Under the pieces are notes generated by a model. The model saw only the letters and a list, made by a program, of their open reading frames with translations. It did no database searches and had not been told where the DNA came from. The position numbers and the translations under genes are program-made. 64,000 nucleotides of DNA from Candidatus Saccharimonadales bacterium (GTDB taxonomy: Bacteria > Patescibacteriota > Saccharimonadia > Saccharimonadales > Saccharimonadaceae), in contig DATHGB010000009.1 in NCBI GenBank assembly GCA_035317825.1, positions 1-64,000 of the forward strand, read 5' to 3'. Numbering within the stretch: position 1 is the stretch's first letter; each line of letters starts with the position of its first letter. This document shows positions 45,616 through 53,383 of this stretch, piece after piece.

Positions 45616-45801
45616 CTATTCGTTTGTATCTTCTGCGAGAATTTCAAAAAGGCCAATCAGATCTTCGCCGATCTCTTTTGCCTCGTCATATGATATTGCC
45701 CTATTCTGTTCACGTCCTAATATGAGCTGAAGTGATTTCACTCTGTCTTCTGCGACAGGTTGACCTACTATTTCATATACCATGCTATTTCTACTATCCA
45801 T
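45616..45801 (-). CDS. Small acidic protein upstream of the recombinase
   Basis: The 61-residue protein is acidic and helical (LQLILGREQNRAISYDEAKEIGEDLIGLFEIL). It lies 11 bp upstream of the recombinase in the same direction, directly behind a TATAAT promoter with palindromes. A recombination directionality factor or a small regulator would fit this place, but no domain is recognisable; it lacks the basic character usual for directionality factors. Confidence 0.65.
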   Translation of the reverse strand: MDSRNSMVYEIVGQPVAEDRVKSLQLILGREQNRAISYDEAKEIGEDLIGLFEILAEDTNE

Positions 45802-45805
45802 CTAC

Positions 45806-45834
45806 GTATAATTATACTATACGTCCTCGTATAG
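45806..45834. promoter_or_regulatory. Operator-like palindromes over the recombinase promoter
   Basis: Two symmetric sites share one base: GTATAATTATAC (45806-45817, perfect 12-bp palindrome that contains the minus-strand TATAAT) and CTATACGTCCTCGTATAG (45817-45834, 7-bp arms, 4-bp centre). Binding of a repressor here would block the promoter of the recombinase operon and could affect the divergent gene at 45908. Confidence 0.65.
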
Positions 45835-45907
45835 TTGCAATATATAATATGCCTCAATTCGTTGTACTATCAACCCCCATAGACGCATCTAAGTTATACT
45901 GGATTAT

Positions 45908-46312
45908 GTGAGATCATATACAGAAGACGAGATTAGAGAAATTATTCTAAACCCATATTATGCGATTAATTTTAGAAACACTTTATTTGTAAATAGCAGC
46001 CCTCAATTTGCTAAAGAGGATTGGGTTTTAAAGAATGCTGACCTTATGAATAAGATAGGTATAAAGACATGGCTGGAAAAATTACTGGCTGTATTGTCAG
46101 AGGATGCGCCATTAGGAGAAATTGATTCTGTCATGAATCCTGTATCTGCAATAACTATCGCAGATACGTATAGAGGCGTTCACGAGCCTATTGTTACTCC
46201 TAGCATGTGGGTTGAAGCAAACCAAAAATCGATCGAAGATTCTGGTAGTGAATCATGGCTATCGAGATTCTTAGATGCCCTACAAACTCGCTCTGAAAAC
46301 GACAAGAACTAA
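45908..46312 (+). CDS. Two-repeat protein of unknown function
   Basis: The 134-residue protein consists of two similar units of about 50 residues. Unit 1 (about 15-64) and unit 2 (about 76-125) share the pattern N-P-x-x-A-I, then P, W, N, a Gly, W-L and an (L/F)-L-x-x-L end (NPYYAINF ... KTWLEKLLAVL; NPVSAITI ... ESWLSRFLDAL). The start is GTG 45908, 7 nt behind TATACT, so it is probably leaderless. It is divergent from the recombinase operon across the palindromes. Confidence 0.75.
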   Translation: MRSYTEDEIREIILNPYYAINFRNTLFVNSSPQFAKEDWVLKNADLMNKIGIKTWLEKLLAVLSEDAPLGEIDSVMNPVSAITIADTYRGVHEPIVTPSMWVEANQKSIEDSGSESWLSRFLDALQTRSENDKN

Positions 46313-46461
46313 GAAACATTTACTCTAAACTTAGTTTATTATCGTAATTAAACCTACTTTATCTCTTTTACCTCTATATATTACCTTTTCTTTTCTCCCT
46401 TCTTAATATATAAATATATAGAAGATGATATTAATAATTTGCTTATAGCTCCTACCTTGTC
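46313..46461. other. AT-rich intergenic stretch
   Basis: These 149 bp are strongly AT- and pyrimidine-rich. No promoter, repeat or RNA that I can defend is seen. Confidence 0.5.
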
Positions 46462-47277
46462 ATGAATACTAATACCGCAAAATACAGACTGCCTTTAAAT
46501 AACAACCAAACACAAGTTCTAGAATTACTATATAAGTTTAGATTTGGTAGTAGTGATATTATTGCTCGTTATTTTGACAAGCCGAGCGGAGCTTTTGTTT
46601 TTAAACGTATGAAGATATTGGAAGAGCAAGGCTATGTTGCTAAGCGCTATGATGGAAGCTATCGAATTCAAGGCAAGCCCGCAGCGTACTATTTATTACC
46701 CGAAGGCGCACGCAAACTACAAGAAGATAAAAAAGTCCAAGAGTCCACAGCCCGCATCAAAGCAATTTATAAAGACAAAACCGTGTCCGAGCAATTCATA
46801 CAGGAATGTCTAGATATTTTCGATATTTATATCACGCTGCGATCACACAACTCTGGCATTAAGTTTTTTACCAAGGCATACTTAGGTCACGAAGATTATG
46901 ACTACTTTCCGCATCCACTTCCTGATGCATACATGAAGCTCCAAGATGGAAAGCATTACTTCTTGCAAGTACATCATGAGCATCAACCATTCTTCGTAGC
47001 AACACGAGCTGTCAAACGTTATTTGGATTATTTTGAGAACGGTGCGTGGGATGATACGGGCACAGATTTTCCAGTGCTTTTATTCATTGTGGATAGTAGC
47101 TTGGTTCAAAATAGAGTTCATAAACTGCTGCGCAAGCAAACGAACGGCTTAAAAGCCTACACAGCTCTGAAAGACGATATCATGAATAACGCAGACGGTC
47201 GCGTGTGGCGTGATGCCGACGAGCCTGATGATGTTTACTCGTTAGATCAGCTAAAAAGCCTAGAAGCTGTAGAATAG
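46462..47277 (+). CDS. Replication-relaxation family protein
   Basis: The 271-residue protein has an N-terminal winged helix (NNNQTQVLELLYKFRFGSSDIIARYF ... RMKILEEQGYVAKR) and a C-terminal alpha/beta domain (DAYMKLQDGKHYFLQVHHEHQPFFVATRAVKRYLDYF), the layout of the Replic_Relax family on plasmids and conjugative elements. The C-terminal D...x-HEH residues recall nuclease folds. It may serve as DNA-processing factor in place of a classical relaxase, which I cannot find. Four bases separate it from the next gene. Confidence 0.8.
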   Translation: MNTNTAKYRLPLNNNQTQVLELLYKFRFGSSDIIARYFDKPSGAFVFKRMKILEEQGYVAKRYDGSYRIQGKPAAYYLLPEGARKLQEDKKVQESTARIKAIYKDKTVSEQFIQECLDIFDIYITLRSHNSGIKFFTKAYLGHEDYDYFPHPLPDAYMKLQDGKHYFLQVHHEHQPFFVATRAVKRYLDYFENGAWDDTGTDFPVLLFIVDSSLVQNRVHKLLRKQTNGLKAYTALKDDIMNNADGRVWRDADEPDDVYSLDQLKSLEAVE

Positions 47278-47281
47278 GCAT

Positions 47282-48109
47282 ATGGAGACTTTCACTAATA
47301 TCGTTAACTGGTACGCTCAACAGAAGAACTATTCTGATTTCATAAAAGACGTTCTTTTTGCGGTAGGAATAATTGCGACATTATATGGATACTTCAAATT
47401 TTTAAAATTCCTCACACAACGAGGAGCATTAAACAAACGCTTAGAAATGGAAAACGATGCCAAGATGTATAAAGAAGTACAAGGCGGCCTAAAGGCTTTT
47501 GTCGATAGCTACAAAGACGCCACTTCGAAAAATCGTCGAGATATAGCAATTAAGCTACTATATATCAAAAACTATCCTTATAAGCTCGAAAACGATGGTT
47601 ATAGTCAGATGCTCTATTATTACTTTCTATCCGAAGGCCACCAAGCAAGTGGCTATATATCGACTACAGGCTTATACGTAATGGGGTATTTAGGGCACTT
47701 TAGCAATGCAATCTACTATAACTCCAAAAGCGAAAAATGGTTTATTGATAAAGAGGGTCTCAAATTCAGGAAGTATAAACAGCTCAAGCATAAGCAACTC
47801 GTAAAACGCATACCTTTTGCAAACATACTAGGCTATGACTTTAATTCAGATTGGGCAGACTACAACGAACCTGTTTTCTACACCAAGTACAAATACTACA
47901 AATGGAAATTATATGCCGATGACTTTGAAGCCGTTACTGTCGAAGAGGAATATCACCTTGCAAATAAAGTACACTTAAAAAAGAACAAACGCAAAAAGCG
48001 AGTTATCAAAACTCTGCTCCGCAGGATAAAGCATAAATTTACGATGCTATCAGTGTACAGAAAACGTCGCAAACACCTTAAGACTTTACGAACAAACAGT
48101 AAAAAGTAG
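47282..48109 (+). CDS. Single-pass membrane protein with very basic tail (element cargo)
   Basis: This 275-residue protein has one transmembrane helix near the N-terminus (about 20-42), a Tyr-rich globular part and a strongly basic C-terminus (KKNKRKKRVIKTLLRRIKHK ... RKRRKHLKTLR). I do not recognise the family. The basic tail may bind nucleic acid or acidic lipids. It is read with the Replic_Relax gene and is followed by the TIR-like gene, so it could belong to the mobile element's DNA handling or to a defence unit. Confidence 0.7.
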   Translation: METFTNIVNWYAQQKNYSDFIKDVLFAVGIIATLYGYFKFLKFLTQRGALNKRLEMENDAKMYKEVQGGLKAFVDSYKDATSKNRRDIAIKLLYIKNYPYKLENDGYSQMLYYYFLSEGHQASGYISTTGLYVMGYLGHFSNAIYYNSKSEKWFIDKEGLKFRKYKQLKHKQLVKRIPFANILGYDFNSDWADYNEPVFYTKYKYYKWKLYADDFEAVTVEEEYHLANKVHLKKNKRKKRVIKTLLRRIKHKFTMLSVYRKRRKHLKTLRTNSKK

Positions 48110-48165
48110 CTAGTATTAGTTTGATATGATAGAGATAGCAAGTAGCGTGAGAGGTAATAAAGAAA

Positions 48166-49590
48166 ATGAAAAATGAAAATCCGACAATCTTTTATTCATG
48201 GCAATCCGACCATACTAAAACACGATACTTTATCGAAGCGGCACTTCGAGCTGCTATTAAGAATCTCGCTGAGAATCCGGATATTGAACTAGCGCCGCGC
48301 TTTGACAAAGACACTCAAGGTAAAGTTGGGTCAATTAATATACCTACAACTATACGAAAAAAGATTGACCTAGCTGATGTCTTTGTTGCTGATATGACCT
48401 TAGTTGATGAAGGCAAATCAGGTCGAGCAATGGTAAATCAAAACGTCATGTACGAACTTGGATACGCCGCCGGGAAACTATCTGATGAGGCGACGGTCGT
48501 CCTGCTCAATTCGGACTTAGGTGGTAAAAAATTACTGCCATTTGATATCGCACAAAACCGTGTCGTGGACTTCTCACTTGAAAATGACAAAAAGGGTGAA
48601 AAACTAACAAAAACACTCGAAGGTATACTCAAGGAGCATTTACAAGATATCAAAGCAAAATTAGAGTCCGTTCAAGCTGAGTCTATTCAAGATAAATTGG
48701 TAGATGCGATCGAAAACAGCAAGCCAGCACGACGTTTGGCCGAGACATACTTCACCAATCTTTATGGAGACATAAATAAAATTTATCCGGGGAGATATAA
48801 ATATGGAGAAGATAGCGGCGAGTACTACGCTAAAATCGTAGAAGCCTATGAAAAGACCTTACCTGTCATTCAAGAGTTCTACCAGATCATTAGTATGGCA
48901 ACGGAATATAAGAAGGAAGATGTTTTACTCGCTGCATACAAGAAGCTAGAGAATTTATCAAAATACTTCGATGTCCTCCTTGACGATATAGGGGGATTGA
49001 GTGAGGCATCGAAAGAGTATCATGGTCTTGTCGTGTATGAGCTTGCTTCGATAATAGTCGGTAGCGCTGCTAAGGAGGATTGGTGGTCTGTTTTGCCAAC
49101 ACTTACCTCCCAGAAGTTTAAGCGGGGCAATAAACTAGACAAGCCGATTAGGCTAGAACGATTACGTCACTTTCCGCAAGGAGTTGAGGGCTTTATAAAG
49201 AAGCAAAATATTCGCTCAATTAGTATCCTGATCGAGAAACGCCATTCTTCTGACGATGACTTACTCCAAGCGTATATAGATGGTTCTTTATTAATGTGGT
49301 TCTTGGTAGATAGTACATCTTGGATGGTCTACCTTTTAGTTGACGATGATTATAGTCAACATTATCAACCACAATTTATTAAGCTATTCAAGAAGCCTTC
49401 ATTTGTAAAAACCCTATTCCAAGCAAGCGACTGTACCACGTTAGATGAATTTAAGGACAGGGTTTGGGCATATATACAGAAAAGTGTAACTGGTTGGCCT
49501 GATGGTAATATGGCCACTATGTTTGCATCTGAAGATATAAAAACAAGAGAAGATATCGGTTTTCAAAATCAAAAGGTGGAATTACTCTGA
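48166..49590 (+). CDS. TIR-like 'SWQSD' protein, probable defence effector
   Basis: The 474-residue protein has an N-terminal TIR/nucleotide-binding-like domain (about 1-160): IFYSWQSD at the first strand, IDLADVFVADMTLVDEGKSG, then NVMYELGYAAGKLS, where Glu in YELGYA is at the place of the catalytic Glu of NAD-cleaving TIR domains, then ATVVLLNSD and LPFDIAQNRVVDF. The remaining 300 residues are helical with no known motif and would be the sensor part. An AGAGG lies about 13 nt before the ATG. Its end overlaps the convergent gene at 49582 by 9 bp. NADase activity is inference. Confidence 0.75.
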   Translation: MKNENPTIFYSWQSDHTKTRYFIEAALRAAIKNLAENPDIELAPRFDKDTQGKVGSINIPTTIRKKIDLADVFVADMTLVDEGKSGRAMVNQNVMYELGYAAGKLSDEATVVLLNSDLGGKKLLPFDIAQNRVVDFSLENDKKGEKLTKTLEGILKEHLQDIKAKLESVQAESIQDKLVDAIENSKPARRLAETYFTNLYGDINKIYPGRYKYGEDSGEYYAKIVEAYEKTLPVIQEFYQIISMATEYKKEDVLLAAYKKLENLSKYFDVLLDDIGGLSEASKEYHGLVVYELASIIVGSAAKEDWWSVLPTLTSQKFKRGNKLDKPIRLERLRHFPQGVEGFIKKQNIRSISILIEKRHSSDDDLLQAYIDGSLLMWFLVDSTSWMVYLLVDDDYSQHYQPQFIKLFKKPSFVKTLFQASDCTTLDEFKDRVWAYIQKSVTGWPDGNMATMFASEDIKTREDIGFQNQKVELL

Positions 49591-50280
49591 AAACATGGTA
49601 AGATCTGTTGTCTCCCCAGATTGAACACCTAAACCTAATTTCTTTCGCACCATCACGACATCGAGGGTTGGTATATTGATTGCCCTAAGCAGTTCAAACT
49701 CTTCACCTTCAACAAATGCATCCTCACTTTGACCCATCCACACAACCTTGAAGCTAGTTGGCATCTCTTTAGTTCTACATAGAAAAGACATGTCTAGTCC
49801 ATCCATGTGCGGTAATAATTTGCGGTGTAAATCTTTCCAGCTCGTTAAGTGCATATCTCTGTCTAAGCGGCAAAGAATCGAAGAATCTTTTGGGTAGGCT
49901 TTTTTAGGACTAAGCTTGGTGTGCTTCAGAAACTCTACCACATCATCATCAGAGTATTCTCCTAATGTAACAATTTCAAGATCATGCTCGCCAATAATTC
50001 TATTTTTACCGTCTTTTGCTAATACAAGCTGCATGATGTATGCGTCAGGGGTATTGTCATTAATGTGTGGGTTTTTGATCCATCGCTCCTTGTGGTCTTG
50101 TATCGTACATGCTAAAGCAAAAACTCCAGCACAGAATATCTCTGTTACTTGTTTTGTTGATTCATTGCTAAGTTCGTCTTTTCTTTCCATCAGATAGTAC
50201 AAGGTTTCCCGTATGGCCTTTTGGGGAGAAAAGTATATGTTCGGATCTCTTGTAGAATTTAATTTGATCTTAGGTTTCAT
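49582..50280 (-). CDS. Unknown cargo protein convergent to the TIR-like gene
   Basis: The 232-residue soluble protein has no membrane helix or recognisable domain. The middle (NTPDAYIMQLVLAKDGKNRIIGEHDLEIVTLGEY) has a D-x8 spaced acidic series that recalls nuclease-like strands, but no proven motif. It overlaps the 3' end of the TIR-like gene tail to tail, so the pair is physically linked. It could be an immunity or regulatory partner or an unrelated gene. Confidence 0.6.
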   Translation of the reverse strand: MKPKIKLNSTRDPNIYFSPQKAIRETLYYLMERKDELSNESTKQVTEIFCAGVFALACTIQDHKERWIKNPHINDNTPDAYIMQLVLAKDGKNRIIGEHDLEIVTLGEYSDDDVVEFLKHTKLSPKKAYPKDSSILCRLDRDMHLTSWKDLHRKLLPHMDGLDMSFLCRTKEMPTSFKVVWMGQSEDAFVEGEEFELLRAINIPTLDVVMVRKKLGLGVQSGETTDLTMFSE

Positions 50281-50337
50281 ACTTTAATAGACTAACATTA
50301 TTGAGATAGACATAGTGGGTTGGCTATACTATCTAAG

Positions 50338-50390
50338 AACTTGCATCTTGCTTGCAAGTGCAAGTTGATCCGTTTTCAAGGAAAACGGAT
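50338..50390. repeat. Two adjacent perfect hairpins, possible oriT
   Basis: Hairpin 1 pairs AACTTGCA (50338-50345) with TGCAAGTT (50359-50366), with an inner CTTGC/GCAAG. Hairpin 2 pairs ATCCGTTTTC (50368-50377) with GAAAACGGAT (50381-50390) around a 3-nt loop. They abut the stop codon of the coupling protein and have no T-run, so they are not ordinary terminators. Inverted repeats beside a coupling protein are typical of transfer origins. Confidence 0.5.
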
Positions 50391-52751
50391 TTAGTTGGGG
50401 ATTTTGCGAGTCTTTTTACGACCTGGCTCTTGAACGACTGCTTTAGGCTCCTTTGATTTCGGCACATTATCGTTAGTATTAAACTTGGTTGCATAGTTAT
50501 GCCGCGAAGCCTTGATGATATTTTTTGCCATACTAATATCGGGGTCTTGTTCAACTAATAAGGTTTCTCCGGAGAATGCTTCTTGTATCTTTGTTGCGGA
50601 TATGCGAATGTAAAAGTTAAATTGAGGAAGACTGATAATATCACCCTCTTCTAAGTAAGGTTGAAAGTATGGTAGCAGTTTTTTCTCATCCGTGGGATTG
50701 CCAGATCGGAAACTAATCACGGTACCGACATTGGCAAGAATAATATCGACCATTCGGTAATCGTCCTGCTGTGAAGTGCTTTGCTCTGCCATTGTAAGGT
50801 AGAGCCTGTATTTACGCGCTTCAGATAGCATTTGGACAAATGAGGATGTTGCAAAGTTTTGGAATTCGTCAACATACAGATAGAACGGAATACGACTTTT
50901 TTGCGACAGCCGCGCACGTCTCAGTGCTGCAAGCTGTAATTTAGCAAGTACAGCAATACCAAATAGCTCCGATGTATCCTCGCCAAGTAAGCCTTTTGAG
51001 AAATTACAAATGAGAATCTTACCGTTAAGAATTTCGTCGAAGTTGATCGTAGATTTTGGCTGCTCTAAAATACGCTTTGCCGACGCAGAGAATAAGAAGC
51101 GTCCAATCTTGGAGGTGATACCGGCAACCATTTTGACCTGTTGCATACCACCCGCTTTGCCCATCTCGTTTCGCCAGAAGTTCTTAAGGTCTTTATTATC
51201 AAGCTTGCTGACGACCTTCTTTCGATAAGCTGGATCATTGAGTACATCGTAAATAGTAAACAATGTCGCATCTTCTACGTTAAGCGCCGTATGTATGGCA
51301 TTACGAAGGACGTATTCGATACGATGGCCGCCACTGTCATCTTCGGAAAATATCTTACGGAATATCGATATAACGGATTCGGTCACAAGATCTCGTTCAC
51401 GTAGTGCATTCTCCTCGTCAAGTCCCGAAGTCAGTTCAAGTAAGTTGACACCAACCGGGTACGATAGATCATCAGGATTAAAGTAAATAACATCCTTTTC
51501 ACGCTCTTTTGGAATAGAATGAAGCAATGATTCGGCTAGATCACCATGAGGATCGACGATCGCAACGCCTTTGCCGTTTCGGATGTCCTGAATTAATCCA
51601 TACTCAAGCATGGTGGTTTTACCATTTCCTGTACCACCAATAATGAAGATGTGCTTCTCCCGCTCTTTTGCAGTCAAGCCAATGTCGGTATAGATGCCAC
51701 GATGGAAATTACGACCGAGAACTATGTCATAGTCAGTATTGTTAACTATAGACAAAGGAGGTGCTAGTGTGCGGCTCAACGACACGACAAGATTATCTGC
51801 CGTGGTGTGACTTGCTGGAAAATGATAAAGGTTGGCCAGCTCTAGAGACGAGAATACGTTGGAGTTACGCACTATCAGTGATGGCATACGATGAGTAAAC
51901 GCCCACTCACGATAACGACCACGTAAGGCTTGCGGAAAGTTATAGCGAGTTGTAAGACTTTGTACCTTTGGAATACTGAATGATGCAATGGCGGATTCGA
52001 CACCGTGCAGACGTTCCTCTTTATCTTTTGAGCTGGTAGCGACAACGCGAACCCTTAGTTCGGAGCGGAAGAGGTGGCCGTAGCCTTTATTGTGTGTTGC
52101 ATCAGATACCTTATAGAATTCGTGATAGCGGTCAACAATTGCCGCCATATTGCGAACACGTGCGGGTGAGATAACGAGTTGCAATGTTACCTGTTCATCA
52201 TCGGAAAGTCTATTCATAGCGCCTGCAATATAGGCAATCGGGTCATGTTGCTCAAATGTAGCGAGTGTCCGAATCGGTAGCGCAAAGTGTTTTGTTTGCT
52301 TAAATTCTTTTACTTTTGTAAAAGCATTCCTTTTCAGTAGCGGATCATCGATTCTTTTAACACGCGAGCCACTCAAGAAGGCGGCTATACTCCGCTCGAT
52401 TGCATCAGCTTCTCGTTCACTTGTCCCGATGACATACCGCACTCCCTCTCTGCGAGTTGAGATTACCTCCAGCGAAAATATATTATTACGACGCAAAAGT
52501 TTGTACTTAAACTTCTGGGTTGCGCCTGCACCATGGAGAATGTGAAATAGTTGTTCTGTTGCCTCAGGCGTTTTACTTGCCTCATGCGATGGAGTAACTT
52601 CAATAAAGATCTTCTTCTGTTTGTAGATTCGTTTAAGATCAACAAAACGGATATACGCCATAAAGAGAAGGAGTATCAGGAGTACGATAGCACCAATTAC
52701 TAAATAAGTAATCAATGCTTCATTACTGCCTAATCGTAAAATATGTTCCAT
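50391..52751 (-). CDS. VirD4/TraD-like type IV coupling ATPase
   Basis: The 786-residue protein couples DNA or protein substrate to the secretion channel. An N-terminal helix (about 15-36) anchors it; a mixed region of about 300 residues follows; then the motor domain has Walker A (FIIGGTGNGKTTMLEYG), VAIVDPHGDLAESLLHSIP, Walker B (FYLYVDEFQNFATSSF) and a C-terminal SLPQFNFYIRI segment. This architecture (DUF87/TraM-recognition ATPase) is typical of conjugation systems in Gram-positive bacteria and CPR. It ends with a basic tail (PGRKKTRKIPN). The gene starts 4 nt after the M23 gene. Confidence 0.88.
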   Translation of the reverse strand: MEHILRLGSNEALITYLVIGAIVLLILLLFMAYIRFVDLKRIYKQKKIFIEVTPSHEASKTPEATEQLFHILHGAGATQKFKYKLLRRNNIFSLEVISTRREGVRYVIGTSEREADAIERSIAAFLSGSRVKRIDDPLLKRNAFTKVKEFKQTKHFALPIRTLATFEQHDPIAYIAGAMNRLSDDEQVTLQLVISPARVRNMAAIVDRYHEFYKVSDATHNKGYGHLFRSELRVRVVATSSKDKEERLHGVESAIASFSIPKVQSLTTRYNFPQALRGRYREWAFTHRMPSLIVRNSNVFSSLELANLYHFPASHTTADNLVVSLSRTLAPPLSIVNNTDYDIVLGRNFHRGIYTDIGLTAKEREKHIFIIGGTGNGKTTMLEYGLIQDIRNGKGVAIVDPHGDLAESLLHSIPKEREKDVIYFNPDDLSYPVGVNLLELTSGLDEENALRERDLVTESVISIFRKIFSEDDSGGHRIEYVLRNAIHTALNVEDATLFTIYDVLNDPAYRKKVVSKLDNKDLKNFWRNEMGKAGGMQQVKMVAGITSKIGRFLFSASAKRILEQPKSTINFDEILNGKILICNFSKGLLGEDTSELFGIAVLAKLQLAALRRARLSQKSRIPFYLYVDEFQNFATSSFVQMLSEARKYRLYLTMAEQSTSQQDDYRMVDIILANVGTVISFRSGNPTDEKKLLPYFQPYLEEGDIISLPQFNFYIRISATKIQEAFSGETLLVEQDPDISMAKNIIKASRHNYATKFNTNDNVPKSKEPKAVVQEPGRKKTRKIPN

Positions 52752-52755
52752 AAAA

Positions 52756-53382
52756 TTAAGTCCTTGGTGGTGGGTTACCGATCATAAATACGCGCGGGTT
52801 AACAGGAATGTTCGCAATCTTAATCTCGAAGTGTAGATGGGCACCATGAGCCCAGCCTTCTTCTCCCTCAAGTCCTATGATGTCACCGGGTTTTACAGGC
52901 TGTCCAACTTGTACCTTATGAGAAGACATATGCGCATAAATTGAAGTAATCCCGAAGCCATGATCAACAATAATGCAGTGCGAGCCGCAACCTGCAAGAA
53001 CATTATCGCCAGCCTTAATAACCTTACCTTGCATGAAAACTGTTACAGCAGAGCCAAAACCACCATCAATATCAATACCACTGTGGGCTACCTGGTATGG
53101 TGGATTAGGATCTCCAAACTCTTGTGTTACCACTCCTCGGATTGGCCATGTCGTTGTCGCGTCCATGGTCGTTATAAGCGTTCCCTTAGCGTCGCGAACC
53201 TCGACTTTGTGCGTTACGGGATCAACAGAAACCAATGCATCTGACGCGCCCTGAACACCGTTGTTAAGCAGTCCGATGGTAGCAAATATAGGTAGGAGAA
53301 TTATTGCCACAATTACACCAATAACAATACCGATCTCCTGACGGAATGAGTATACGGTCATTGCTACGCGGATGTATTGCAT
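52756..53382 (-). CDS. Membrane-anchored M23 peptidoglycan hydrolase of the transfer operon
   Basis: The 208-residue protein has an N-terminal transmembrane helix (about 16-45) and a LytM/M23 zinc peptidase domain with VAHSGIDIDGG (HxxxD), SIYAHMS and AHGAHLHFEI (HxH). It would cut peptide bridges in the cell wall to let the secretion channel through. I start at MQYIRVAMTVYS, 1 nt after the VirB4 stop; a longer reading would lie inside virB4. Confidence 0.9.
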   Translation of the reverse strand: MQYIRVAMTVYSFRQEIGIVIGVIVAIILLPIFATIGLLNNGVQGASDALVSVDPVTHKVEVRDAKGTLITTMDATTTWPIRGVVTQEFGDPNPPYQVAHSGIDIDGGFGSAVTVFMQGKVIKAGDNVLAGCGSHCIIVDHGFGITSIYAHMSSHKVQVGQPVKPGDIIGLEGEEGWAHGAHLHFEIKIANIPVNPRVFMIGNPPPRT

Positions 53383-53383
53383 A

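Noticed and set aside
46462-47277. Calling the Replic_Relax gene a proven relaxase
   Set aside because: No HUH motif or clear catalytic Tyr can be identified; only family resemblance is visible.
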